A stretch of DNA of 64,000 bases from Talpa occidentalis (taxonomy: Eukaryota; Chordata; Mammalia; Eulipotyphla; Talpidae), in contig NW_023604861.1 in the NCBI RefSeq assembly GCF_014898055.3, positions 83,548,399 through 83,612,398 of the forward strand, written 5' to 3'. Shown piece after piece: positions 50,404 through 62,339 of the stretch. How positions within the stretch are numbered: the first letter of the stretch is position 1; every line of letters starts with the position of its first letter. Made by a program: the position numbers and the translations under genes. Under the pieces are notes generated by a model. It saw nothing but the letters and a program-made list of their open reading frames with translations, made no database searches and was not told where the DNA came from.

Positions 50404-51711
50404 GGGGGGCGGAGCAACATGGCGGCAAGGAGACGCTGCGAGTAAGATCTCCCATTAAAAAAAAGTTAATAGGGAGGAAAAGCGGCAGGTCCCAGTGAGA
50501 ACTGGGACACGGAAGATAAACGGACGACTCCAGCAAACTGCCCGAAGAAGAAAGTTGCCATAAAAGAGGACGAGAAGGGAGGGAAGCGCAGAACCCTGCT
50601 CCCCTCCCCCGCCCACAGAGGCGGCACTCTCCGACCGGCAGAGAGGAGGAAACAACAAACCAAAACGGCCAACAAGAAAAACGGACACAGCAAGCGGGAC
50701 TGTGAGCGGAAAGGAACTATTGCAGCCACCACACCCCGTGAACGGGAGCTGAGGCGAACCCTGCAGGATCCGCCGCGGAGGTGAGCTCCAGGCGCCATTA
50801 AAGAGAGCCCCGCCCCCCAGGAGGAGACCAGCACCAGCACACAGCCCCGGCCGCCCGGTAAGCTTGCGCGGAAAGTGGCGCGGATCCAGACCGGATCGCA
50901 GCTGCCCAGGTCCCCGCGCCTGCGACCTAGGCTTGCGGGGAGACGGCGGAGGCCCTCCCTGAGTGAGCAGGAACAAGGCGCCCAGGCAGGGGAGCGGGAT
51001 TCAAAAGGCGCCATTCCCGCGCCACTGATCTGGGCCACAGCCCGCGTCCTGGAACTGAGGGCTTTGGAACTGAGACCCGGGGCACGAAATTAGGGGCGTG
51101 GGTTCCCCACGACGGTGGGGCACAAGGCAGACACAGCACCCCAAAGCCGTTGAGGTGTACCCTACCATCCCCGCTCTGCTCCCTGTCCCACGGGGTGGAA
51201 AATCAGCTCCCCAAGGGCTCTAGGAGAGATCTCTGGCGCCACCTAGCGACTTGACCCCAGCACAGGCTACTGAAGGAGCTAGTGGCCAGCTGGGGAGTTA
51301 GCCCACACCTGGCTCCTTCCGAACAAGTAGTCTGAGCCCACAGGGAGAGCGAGCACCCACAGCCGGGGCAGACCAGGCGCGCAGAAGAGTGTGCCTGAGA
51401 CCAGACGCGCAGGGAGTGTGTCCCACATCACCATTTTAGAACAGGGACATTTCTTCAGTAAAGACTACCTGCAGAAGGCTTCCTCAGGAGCCAGAGGTGA
51501 GCGGGGGAAGTTCGCCCACGCCAGACCCCCTCTGGCCTGCAGTCCAAGCCCAGAGGGGAGCAGGAACCCACCGCCGGGGCAGACCAGACGCACAGGGGAG
51601 TGTGTCCCCACATCGGCATTTTAGAACAGGGACCTTTCTCCATTAAAGGCTGCTTGAAACTGACAGATGACTCCTGGAAGAACCAGAGGGGAACAGAGAA
51701 GCCCACCCAAG
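50404..51711 (+). promoter_or_regulatory. L1 5' UTR and internal promoter
   Basis: The GC-rich, CpG-containing leader begins GGGGGGCGGAGCAACATGGC. The AACATGGCGGC motif at 50416-50426 resembles the YY1 site that positions initiation in primate L1. The distal part contains an internal duplication: a segment with GTGTGTCCCACATCACCATT at about 51410-51454 recurs with few changes at about 51585-51639, about 180 bp apart, and a related GCCGGGGCAGACCAG motif occurs at about 51362 and 51573. Confidence 0.85.
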
Positions 51712-52691
51712 ATGCCGGCCAGTCCCAACAACACAGTGTCCCAACGCATACGGCAAATTAGAAAACAGACAGTAGGGAGGAGAAGAACCACACGCAACCT
51801 AGCAACTCTCCAGAGAAAAAGCACACCACAAAAAGAAAGCCAGCCCCAGATTGCAAAGACAATAACTTGGAAGAATTTCTGAGCCTTCCAGAAAGAGAAT
51901 TTAAAATTGCCGTGATTAAAAAACTGACAGAAGTCATAAAGGAAAACAATGATAAGGGAAAAATAATCAACGATCAGAAGAATGCAATTGAGTCCCTAGA
52001 GAGGGAAAACAATGGTCAGAAGAAAGAAATTGAGTCCCTAAAGAGGGAAGTAAAAGAAATGCAGGAGATCAAAGAATTAATGGAAGAACTAAAGAATTCT
52101 GGGAAAAGCAATGAAAGCAGAATAGATGAAATGGAAGAACGAATAAGTAATCTTGAAGACACAGAAATAAAAAGAACCAAAACAGAACAGGAAAGAGAAG
52201 TACGAAGGAAAAAGAACGAAGAAAGACTTCGGGAACTATCTGACTCCATGAGGAAAGGAAATATAAGAGTTATAGGAATACCAGAAGGAGAGGAGAGAGA
52301 TGTAGGAACAGAGAAAATATTCAAAGAGATAATTGAAGAGAACTTCCCAAATGTGAAGAAGGAACTGAAAATTGATATACAAGAAGCAAGAAGAACACCA
52401 AACTTCCACGACGAAAGGAAAAATACAGCAAGACACATAATAGTAAAGCTCCCAAGAATCCAGGACAAGGAAAAAATAATGAAGCTGGCAAGAGGGAAGA
52501 AACAGATAACATTCAAAGGAAAACCAATCAGGCTGACATCAGACTTCTCCGAAGAAACACTACGGGCAAGGAGAGAGTGGAGGGACATAGTCAACAGACT
52601 CCAAGAAAACAGATGCCAACCAAGAATACTCTATCCCGCAAAGCTCTCCTTCCTCTTTGAAGAAAGAATATGGACCTTCCCAGACAAATAG
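51712..52691 (+). pseudogene. L1 ORF1 (RNA-binding protein), one frameshift
   Basis: This is ORF1p, the trimeric coiled-coil RNA chaperone that coats L1 RNA. The ATG at 51712 (MPASPNNTVSQRIRQ) opens a frame that ends at 51882. The conserved part continues in another frame from about 51855-51867 to a stop at 52691 (274 codons). The coiled coil covers roughly the first third of that frame (heptad-like NNGQKKEIESLKREVKEM), followed by the RNA-recognition segment (RKGNIRVIGIPEGEE), IQEARRTPNFHDERKN and the C-terminal domain (NRCQPRILYPAKLSF). The combined length of about 326 codons is near normal for mammalian ORF1. The single shift is the only clear lesion. Confidence 0.88.
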
Positions 52692-52840
52692 AAACTCCGG
52701 AATTTCATTGCAACTAAACCCCCACTCCAAAAAATACTACAAGGAGTCCTAAAGCCAGAACCTCAGAGGGACGAATAACAATGAAAGAAGGCCAAAAAAA
52801 AAAAGAATAAATAAATAAAATCAAAGGAAAGACAAACACA

Positions 52841-55800
52841 ATGGCAAATACAGATGTTAACATATCAATATTAACTCTAAATGTAAATGGACTAAACTCT
52901 TCAATAAAAAGACACAGAGTGGCAGCCTGGATTAAGAAACAAAACCCAACCTTTTGCTGTCTCCAGGAAACACATTTAGCTACAAAAGATAAAAATAGGC
53001 TCAAAGTTAAAGGATGGAAAACAATCCTACAAGCAAATGGACCAAAAAAGAAAGCAGGAACAGCTATACTTATATCAGATAAAACAGATTTCAAACTCAA
53101 AAAGATAAAAAGAGACCCCAATGGTCACTACATTATGATCAAGGGGACATTACTTCAAGAAGAAATAACACTCATTAACATATACTCACCAAACGAAGGA
53201 GCACCAAAATATATCAGACAACTGTTGTCCTCTCTGAAAACAGACATCAGAGAAAACACATACGTAGTGGGAGACTTCAACACACCACTATCAACAATGG
53301 ATAGATCAACAAGACAAAAAATAAGTAAAGAAACCAAAGCTCTAAATAAGGACCTAGAGCAATTAGGCTTAACAGACATCTATAGAACACTAAACCCCAA
53401 AAAAACGGAGTACACATTTTTCTCAAGCGCACACGGATCATTCTCCAGGATCGATCACATACTGGGGCACAAGACAAACATCAACAGATACACCAAGATT
53501 GAAATCATATCAACCATCTTTTCTGACCATGAAGGCATCAAACTAGAAATAAACCATAAAAAGAAGGCAAGGAACTTTCCTACCTCATGGAGATTAAAAA
53601 CCACACTACTGGAAGACCATTGGACTAATGAGGAGATCAAAGAAGAAATTAAAAAATTTTTTGAATTGAACGACAAGGAGGACACTAATATCCTAAATGT
53701 ATGGGATGCAGCAAAAGCAGTAATAAGAGGAAAATATATAGCAATAGAAGCTCACATCAAGAAACAAGAAAGAACGCAAAGAAACAACCTCATCTCGAAG
53801 CTCAAAGATCTAGAAAAAGAACAACAAAAAAACCCCAAAACCAGTAGAAGAAAAGAAATAATAAAAACCAAAGCAGAAATAAATGAAATTGAAACTAAAA
53901 AAACAATCCAAAAGATCAATGAAACCAAGAGCTGGTTTTTTGAAAAAATCAATAAAATAGACAAACCCCTAGCCAGGCTCACAAAGGAAAAAAGGGAGAA
54001 AGCACAAATAAACAGGATCATCAATGAAAGAGGAGAAATCACAACGGACACAGCAGAAATCAAAAGAATAATCAGTAACTACTATGAACAGTTATATGGA
54101 AACAAGTTTAACAATCTAGAGGAGATGGACAAATTCCTACAACTCTACAATCACCCAAAGCTAGATAAAGAAGAAATAGAACACCTAAACAGACCAATTA
54201 CAATTAGCGAAATTGAAATGGTAATAAAAAACCTCCCCAAAAACAAAAGCCCAGGACCTGATGGATTTACAAATGAATTCTACCAAACATTCAGAGATGA
54301 ATTAGTGCCTATCCTTCACAAACTCTTCCAAAAAATTGAGAAGGAAGGGACAATACCAAACACGTTTTATGAAGCCAACATTACACTAATACCAAAACCG
54401 AACAAGGACAACAAAAAAAGGAAAACTATAGGCCAATCTCCCTAATGAACACTGATGCAAAAATCCTCAATAAAATTTTAGCTATCAGAATCCAACAATG
54501 TATCCATAAGATAATTCACCACGACCAAGTTGGATTCATTCCAGGGGCACAAGGATGGTTTAACATCCGAAAATCAATCAACGTTATCCAACACATCAAC
54601 AAAAAGAAATATAAAAACCATATGATAATATCAATAGATGCTGAGAAAGCTTTCGACAAAGTGCAACACCCATTCATGATAAAAGCCCTTGAAATTCTGG
54701 GGATACAAGGAACATACCTCAACATCATAAAGGCCATCTATGACAAGCCAACAGCCAGTATCATTCTCAATGGTGAAAAGCTGAAAGCAATTCCATTAAG
54801 ATCTGGAACAAGACAAGGATGTCCACTCTCACCATTGCTTTTCAATATAATACTGGAAGTCCTAGCCAGGGCAATAAGACAAGAGAAAGATATCCAAGGA
54901 ATCCAAATAGGAAAAGAAGAAGTCAAACTATCACTATTTGCAGACGATATGATATTATACATAGAGAACCCCAAAAGCTCCACAGAAAAGCTAATTCAAC
55001 TCATCAATCAGTTCAGTAAAGTGGCAGGATACAAAATCAACACGCAAAAGTCAGTAGCCTTCCTATACACAAACAATAAATCTGAAGAAGAAGAAATCAA
55101 AAAGACCATCCCTTTTGTTATTGAAACAAAAAAAATCAAATATTTGGGAATAAATCTAACAAAAGAGGTAAAGGACCTATACAAAGAAAACTATAAAACA
55201 CTGTTAAAAGAAATAGAAGAAGACACAAAGAAATGGAGAGACATCCCCTGCTCATGGATTGGAAGAATAAACATTATTAAAATGGCCATCCTACCAAAAG
55301 CAATATACAGATTCAATGCTATTCCAATCAAAATTTCAATGTCATTCTTCAAAGAAATAGAACAATTATTGATGAAATTCATATGGAATCACCAAAAACC
55401 CCGAATAGCCAAAGCTCTCCTGAAAAAAAAAGAAGGGAATGGAGGCATCAGACTCCCAGACTTCAAACTATACTACAAAGCCATAATCATCAAAACTGCA
55501 TGGTATTGGAACAAGAACAGACATACAGACCAATGGAATCGAATAGAAAATCCAGAAATAAACCCACAGATTTATGGTCAACTAATCTTTGACAAAGGAG
55601 CAAAGAATATGCATTGGAGCAAAGAAAGTTTGTTCAATAAATGGTGCTGGGAAAACTGGGTCGCTACATGCAAAAGAATGAAGCTTGACCACCACCTCAC
55701 ACCATACACAAAAATCAACTCAAAATGGATTAAAGAACTAGAGATAAGACCTGAAACCATAAAATATATAGAAGGAAATATAGGCGAAACACTACGTGAT

Positions 55801-56667
55801 TTGCACATCAAAGACATCTTTACAGACACATCACCCAAAGCAGTGATAGTGAAGGCAAAGATAAACAGCTGGGACTACATCAAATTAAAGAGCTTTTGCA
55901 CAGCAAAAGAGACAATAACAAAAACAAAGAGAAACCCCACCAACTGGGAGAACATTTTTGCACCCAACACTAATGATAAAGGACTGATCACAAAAATCTG
56001 CAAAGAGCTGATGAGACTCAACAACAACAAAGAAAATAATCCAGTCAAAAAATGGGCAGAAGAGCTTAAAAGAAACTTCTCTGAAGAGGAAATGCAAATG
56101 GCCAACAGGCATATGAAAAAATGTTCAACATCACTTGTCATCAGGGAAATGCAAATCAAAACTACCATGAGATACCATCTTACACCAGTGAGAATGGCAC
56201 ATATTAAAAAAACTAGCAACAACAAATGTTGGCGAGGGTGTGGAGAAAAAGGAACTCTTCTGCACTGTTGGTGGGAGTGCAAACTGGTCCAACCACTGTG
56301 GAAAGCTGTATGGAGATTTCTGGACCTACTAAACATAGAGCTTCCATATGATCCAGCAATTCCACTCCTAGGTATTTACCCAAAGGACACAGAAACATCA
56401 ATTCCAAAGAGCACCTGCACCCCTATGTTTATAGCAGCACTGTTTACAATAGCTAAGCTTTGGAAACAACCCAAATGCCCAAAAATAGATGACTGGATCA
56501 AGAAGATGTGGTACATATATACCATGGAATATTACTCAGCATTCAAAAAAGATAAACACATGCAATTTGCAGCAACATGGATGGCGCTGGAAGGGATCAT
56601 GCTCAGCGAAATAAGCCAAAAAGAAAAAGAAAAATACCGGATGGTCTCACTCATAGCAGGAATCTAG
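52841..56667 (+). pseudogene. L1 ORF2 (endonuclease/reverse transcriptase), one frameshift
   Basis: The first frame (52841-54445, 534 codons) carries the APE-type endonuclease: [37 protein letters not shown] and [10 protein letters not shown] near residue 205. The second frame (54445-56667, 740 codons) carries the reverse transcriptase ([14 protein letters not shown], the FADD catalytic motif, [20 protein letters not shown]) and the Cys-rich C-terminus ([18 protein letters not shown]). The frames meet at an A-rich stretch near 54410-54440, where one base appears to be missing or gained. The total of about 1,275 codons is the normal length. No other break is seen. Confidence 0.93.
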
Positions 56668-56854
56668 AGAAAACTTAAATAAGGGACCAGGAAAATGAAT
56701 AACTACAAGAAAGTGAAAATCAAAATCAACAAAAAACTATGAACCAGAGACACTTTTAGGGGGGCGGGGGTGGGAGGGGAGGGATTGGGGTCAGAATGGG
56801 GAGGCTGCAATTGTATGGGGAATATAACAATAAAATTTATTAAAAAAAAAAAAA

Positions 56855-57024
56855 TAATATATAGCTGAACAAATGGCCAGTTTGCATGAAACAAAAGAAA
56901 CTATGAGTAAAGCTTTTATTTTAGAGCTGGGAGGAAGCTCATTGAGCACTACAGATAAGAAAACAGGTGCAGAGCATTTAAGTTATTTAACTTAATTGGA
57001 TAGCTTGTTAGTGGCAGGGCAGGG
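56855..57024 (+). repeat. 170-bp 3'-transduced segment
   Basis: This is non-L1 sequence between the first A-tail and a second A-tail, inside the target-site duplication. It ends AGTGGCAGGGCAGGG directly before A25. Parts such as CAGATAAGAAAACAGGTGCA and TAGCTTGTTAGTGGCAGGGC resemble an old dispersed repeat, so the source locus had such a repeat downstream. No canonical AATAAA is visible just before the second A-tail. Confidence 0.85.
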
Positions 57025-57047
57025 AAAAAAAAAAAAAAAAAAAAAAA

Positions 57048-57064
57048 AAGCATATGGCATTGTT
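57048..57064 (+). repeat. L1 target-site duplication, right copy
   Basis: This 17-bp sequence is identical to 50387-50403. It directly follows the second A-tail, so the outer limit of the insertion lies here and not at the first A-tail. Confidence 0.97.
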
Positions 57065-58869
57065 ACAGGCTAGAACTCCAGAAAGGCTGATTATTTTAGA
57101 CTATTGTTGATCCACAGGAAATGGATTAGCTAATTACTTCTTGAATCTAGAGATTCTTAGTAATAGCAGAGTAAAGGAATATTGAGAGAGAGACGCATTT
57201 GAAGGGGAAATCCCAGGGCCTATTTGGACATGCAGTGAACAGGACCACCTAAACATCAACTCAAAGGCCAAAATGTTCCCCATTTCAGATGGGGACTGAG
57301 AACTTTGGGATTAGGCCTTACCTCTAACAAAAGAGTCTTCTGTGGGGGACACAGGTTTCAGATATTAAAGCCAGGGGCCTAACCATGAGGACCTAGGGGT
57401 TACTCCATCGGGGCTGAATTTCATGCCCCGCATTAACAAGACTATTGAGTGTGCCAAAAGGCTGAATGAGAACAAGACCTGAGTGGGTAAGGACCTGGCA
57501 CCAATGGGGGAAAATCCCTGCTACCACTCCCAGCCCCAGAGGAATTGGTAAGCCAAGGGTCACTGTAAGGACCAAGGATAGAGGTGGCAGCCAGTCAGTA
57601 GGCACCAGACTGGTTTAGTAGATTAGTATGTCAGGGTGGGGCCAACTCACAGGGTAGGGATTTTAGTGTAGTCATTAGCGTCAATGAGGAAACCAGAAGG
57701 ACTTGCCTCAAAGTGATGGCAAAGGCCCAAGTGAATTATATACTTACTTACTCTCTAGATATCCTAAGAAGGAAGAGAGAAAACCACGGGAAACAAAGTT
57801 AAAATGGAAACATCAGTCTCTGTCTTGGTCTGGAGAAAGCTACACTCTGGGCTCTTAGTTTCTTGGCTCCAAACACATACTTTTGCATCTTGCTCTGACC
57901 ACTCTCCAACTCCTTCCCTTCTCTCCCACTATCATACCACGAGGTATGGCAGTCAAGAGTACACCTAAGCCTCTCCTTTGACTTAAGCCTCTACTTTGAT
58001 CTACTCTCTGATCCTTGCCTTCCTAAGACTGGAGACTCAATACAGCATCCAGATACAGGTTCCTCTTACTAGAAGCTTCTAAGAAGTTGGAGGTTTGATG
58101 AAAACTTGAAGTTTGATAAAAAGAAAAGGGTTCCCTTTTACATGGGTTTCGGTCTCTCGTCTGCCAGTTTTCCAGTGGGTTAGCAACAGCAGACCCCAGC
58201 ACCCGAATGATATGCTGTTTAGCCATGAGATGTTCTGGAGCTGGCTAGTCCAGTATTAATGTTGCCTCTTCCACCTCAGAGATGTTACAGCACCGTGGAA
58301 GCAATATTTTCTGGCTAGTGAATGCTAAGCAAGAATCAGACACCATTTTCAACAGTTTTCTGGGGAGAGTCAACACAATAAAGCTCAGTCTGGTGGGGGT
58401 GGAGAGGTGGGGATGAAGATGAAGGTTTCAGCAATTCCAGGGGCTTCTCTACTAGGAACAGAGAAGTCAACTGTTCAGTGTGGAGATGCTCTCTACACAG
58501 TCATAGCCTAGATGGCTGGGGCCAGCCTCACTCAGTGCACCAGGCTGCCCTGAGCCCTAAATCAAGGCATATTTCTTTTTTCTCTTTTCATCTCTAGTTA
58601 AATATATGTTGCACCCATTAAGCTCCAAGATAATATAGAAATCCAAACCTGGTCTAGTATGTTAGGACTCAGGAACCAAGAGGCTAAAGGGGAAGCGTGG
58701 TCAGCCAAATCTGATGATCTGATGGGGGACACTTGATTGAACCTACAGCTACTTCAAGAACAGGGAATCTCTGCTAGCTCTTCAAAGTATTGGCAAAGAG
58801 AAAACTATCCGCTTGACTCCCTCCTCCACCTTCCCACTTCCCAAACAGACCAGTTGATCGGATACTCAC
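57065..58869. other. EXOC6B: intronic DNA of EXOC6B, no further feature
   Basis: The sequence is unique-looking with moderate composition. Short frames only, no exon and no clear repeat. Confidence 0.5.
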
Positions 58870-58982
58870 TTCTCAAGCAGGGTCAGAGCTGTCACTGGAT
58901 TTACCCGGAGGTACTTGCAGTTGGGCTGACCATAGTCGGCAAGGTAGGTTGACCAGTCCCATTGGATGAAGAGATCCAGAAG
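58870..58982 (-). CDS. EXOC6B: EXOC6B penultimate coding exon
   Basis: This 113-nt exon on the minus strand encodes 37 full codons, LLDLFIQWDWSTYLADYG through to TALTLLE, plus two bases (AA) of the next Lys codon, which the last exon completes with G. The junction therefore reads GAG AA|G ATG. It has a TTTTACAG acceptor on the right and a GTGAGT donor on the left. It belongs to the C-terminal Sec15 domain, a helical bundle that in fly Sec15 binds Rab11. The QWDWSTY and NPVTALTLLEK segments are strongly conserved between EXOC6 and EXOC6B as I recall. Upstream exons are outside the window. Confidence 0.94.
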
Positions 58983-59306
58983 CTGTAAAATAGCCAACCC
59001 CCATCCCAGGGATTAATCAAACAGATAAATAAACCAGGAGCTCAGAAACCCTTATCACCCTGCACGGCCAACAGTAGATTGAATAATACAAATAAAAATG
59101 TAATAAAAGAAAAAATGGCTACAGACTGTGATGCAACTAAGACAATAAATAAGTGATCACAAGAAGGCAGAGTCGTCTCTGCCATTTGTACCATGACTTG
59201 CTGAGAGCACATGCCAGCAATAAGCTCCAGGGGCTGATTTGGAAAGAAACTAACACTGACTGAATCAAAACTCAAGACCATCACAACAACTCATCATTTC
59301 ATCATT

Positions 59307-59571
59307 TTTTTTTGAAGATTTATTTATTTATACAAGAACCGGGGTACAGGCCAGATGTGCGGGAGGGTGAGAGGATTCACCAGAGTCAAAGCGGGCAACA
59401 GAACAGGCAGACTGACTGAAATACACTGCTGAGGGGAGCAGCAGGTGAGACAGGAGAGGTCTGCCACATCATGTGGGTATCTCCATGGCCAGCTGGGATT
59501 GAACCCGCGCTGCAGAGGCTGCAGAAGTTTCACAGCGCTGCGTTCAACCGCCTGCGTCACCAGGGAGGCCC
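59307..59571 (-). repeat. EXOC6B: tRNA-derived SINE copy 11
   Basis: This is a reverse-orientation copy in the EXOC6B intron (same strand sense as the gene), ending GCGTCACCAGGGAGGCCC. A perfect 13-bp duplication, TCATTTCATCATT (59294-59306 and 59572-59584), flanks it, so it is a fairly recent insertion. Confidence 0.93.
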
Positions 59572-59660
59572 TCATTTCATCATTGAACAAATACCTATCA
59601 AGTGCCTCCCAATCAATGCCAAGCATCATTCTAGAATTCAACAGTGAACAAATAAACAAA

Positions 59661-59735
59661 GGTGGGTATAGACCAGTGCCATAGTGACATGAAATAAAGG
59701 TGGGTATAGACCAGTGCCATAGTGACATGAACTTG
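59661..59735 (+). repeat. 38-bp tandem duplication (two copies)
   Basis: The unit beginning GGTGGGTATAGACCAGTGCC occurs at 59661 and 59699. The copies are identical through ATAGTGACATGAA, so the duplication is recent. It is not associated with any gene. Confidence 0.9.
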
Positions 59736-62339
59736 AGATTAAAAGGACTGACAGGGTTTAGGTACCAGTTTCATGACTTGCTGCACTGACTTTATTCAAG
59801 TCACCCCTGCCATATGCACCTGTCTCCATGCATAAAGGCCACTCAGATAACAGAGACTTTGACCCCAGGCCTGAGTAGCCCATGCAGCATTTACATGAGG
59901 TAACATGAATCACATCCATGTGGATACTGGCTGAGCAGATGGAAACCAGGCCATGGTGGGTCAGGACTGTAACACAGGCTTAGTCCTTGATTGACAATGC
60001 AGAGTCCATAAATGGGGTCATGGGTATCAGGAGTGCCCAGAACTAGATGGTATTTAGATGAAGATAATGAGAGCTCTCTGAGGGTAGACTGTTTTGAGAC
60101 TGCAGGAGATTTTGACTTGAGGAAATAAGATAAATTTTGTCAAAGTCTTTCCTTTCTAACCAATTTTAGCCTCAGGCAGCACTCAAACAAATATTAAAAA
60201 ATTATAATTGAATACAGCTAAGAAAAAATAAATAAGTGCATTTGAAGGGGAAGCTGTTAATTCCCCTCTACAAACTTCTAGAAAAGGTATATCCTAGACT
60301 TACAACACTGCATAGAGGGGCCTCTAAACATCTTCTCTAGCAAAGAGATACACATTAATTGATTTTTAATTCAAGACATTTCCTTGTTTTTCCCTTTCTA
60401 AGAGATAACTGCTGATAGAGATAGTAGATGACTTCTGTACAGAACAAAAGCAGAAAGGCCTAGAGTTAAATCCAATGCCAGAGCCGGGCACCAGGCAGAC
60501 CATGCTCCTCTGTCTTTCTTCACTGTGCAGCTGGGCAGACAGGCAGGGTGGGCTTTGCCTTGCTTAGCCAAGTCTCCTCTTCCACCCATTCTCTGCGAAT
60601 AGCTGTTATGAACTTCCTCGGCAGGATGGGAACTGGCAAAAGTCCCATAGCTAAAACTCAGAAAAGTCCCTACAACCTTAGCCAAGAGGGGCGCGAAAGA
60701 TGAGAGGAGAGGGGGAGAGAGACAGACACATTGGTTGGTCTGGGCCAGCATGGCCCCAAAGGACCCTCTCAGACCTCTTTTAGGTCATGCCTATTTTAGT
60801 TGGCAAGCCAAGGGGTTTCTACCACTTCCTCTTGCTGCTCCAAGGTCTCACAGAGCTCTCCTTTAGAAGAGAATTCCCCCTGACTTCCTACTTTAACTTT
60901 GATATTTCTGTCCTATTGTGCCCCAAAACCACAAAAGACAGTTCCTCTATCATGCTTCCAGGGAACATGATAGACACTCAGAGTGTCCCCTGTCCCTGAG
61001 TTCCTCCAGCACTGTGTTTTACAAATGCGATTGTTTCCCCCTAAATCCCAGGGAAGAACTATAAACAAGGAGACCATTTTTTCAGTTATAATGTTTTCTC
61101 AGAAAATTTTTAAAAACCTTGGGAAGCTTTCTATTTGCATACTAGGGCAAAGACTTAAAAAAGAAAAGTGAGTAAAAAACAATAATTAGTTTTCAGATGT
61201 GGGTATATACATGCATTTAATAAAACTACCTTCCCTATCAATACATTCTTAATTTCTGTGATAGAATTAATGATATTTATTTTTCCAATGTTTTACAAAG
61301 AACACCATGCCTTTATAGACAATGAACTCTGGGTAAATCACCAATGGAGTGTGGAGGGCATTCAGGAGTTAGTTCCAGGGTTTTCTATTGTTAGCCTCCT
61401 GCTAAAGTCTCTCAATGCCACTAATAAATCCAAGGGTTCCGGGATGACAAGCTACCCAATTGATCCTGTTTTAGGCATAGAGGCTACACAGCTCAGTTAA
61501 GCTCATCCAGTATGAGTGTGATTATACTCTGGTTTCATATTGCTTCCACAGTCCTCGAGGGTGGCTATACTTTGGTCTCATGGCCTCCTCTGAAAGCGTG
61601 AATGCAGAGTAGAATCTGGTGAGTTCTTTACTACCCCAGCTACCTGGGGCACAGTTCTATTGGATTCCATCGATGAGCATTAGAATTAAGAGACTTAGAA
61701 GAACCAGCAGGCTTATTTACCAGATTGTGACTTTCTTTCTTTCTTTCTTTCTTTTTTTTTTAACATTTAGCCAGACTTTAATAGGCAAGAAAGGAGAAAG
61801 GTTGCTTTGGCAATGTATAAAATGGCAACTATTGTATACAAATCATTATTTGGTCAACTTTTATTAAATATTAAAATGCAATAAGGCAACTGTGTTTAAG
61901 ACACTTGAAATCATGTTTTATAAGTGAACAGCCCAGCACCTGGCATATGTCGCTACTACTTTTCTTCTCTAGTAACTCTAAACAACCAAAAAAGTTAATT
62001 AAAAAGAAATAGGTCAGTGGTCTTCTAAAAACACCTCCAAGAGGTTCTCATTATGACTAAGGTGTGACTTTCTTTTTAACTGAAGTACCATTGCTTTACA
62101 TCCTCACTACTCTCTTGGCAGTATAGGACATCCCCCCTCAGGTGTGGTCACGATAGCTCTCCCACAGTCCTCTGCATAGTCCATTGTTCTCTTCACTCCC
62201 CCTCTCACTCGTCACCCTCCTGTGGATGCCTCAGATCTCCAGATTTTCAAAGGTGAATCGGGCCCTTCCAGCTGGTTCTCCACAAACAATGGCCTTGTTA
62301 GAGCTCGGTAATTTCTCTCACAAAGACACAGAACATTGA

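Larger units (their letters stand above)
50404..57047 (+). mobile_element. full-length L1 with 3' transduction
   Basis: This is a complete autonomous-type LINE-1: a 5' UTR of about 1.3 kb, ORF1, a 150-bp inter-ORF gap, ORF2, a G-rich 3' UTR with an AATAAA-type signal near 56829, a first A-tail (56842-56854), 170 bp of non-L1 DNA, and a second A-tail (57025-57047). Perfect 17-bp duplications flank the outside. The insertion lies in the last EXOC6B intron on the opposite strand to the gene. Each ORF carries one apparent frameshift, so this copy is unlikely to move now, but the low damage indicates a recent insertion. Confidence 0.96.
48479..58869 (-). other. EXOC6B: EXOC6B last intron (10,391 bp)
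   Basis: The intron runs from the GTGAGT donor at 58869-58864 to the TTTAG acceptor at 48479. More than half of its length is the full-length L1 at 50404-57047, inserted antisense to the gene. The parts at 48479-50386 and 57065-58869 look unique. They include a T-run at about 49303-49319 and a 10-bp-arm inverted repeat at 49816-49841, and no further exon. Confidence 0.9.

Noticed and set aside
56842..56854. First A-tail as the true end of the full-length L1
   Set aside because: No duplication occurs there. The matching 17-bp duplication lies after the second A-tail at 57048, so the insertion extends further.
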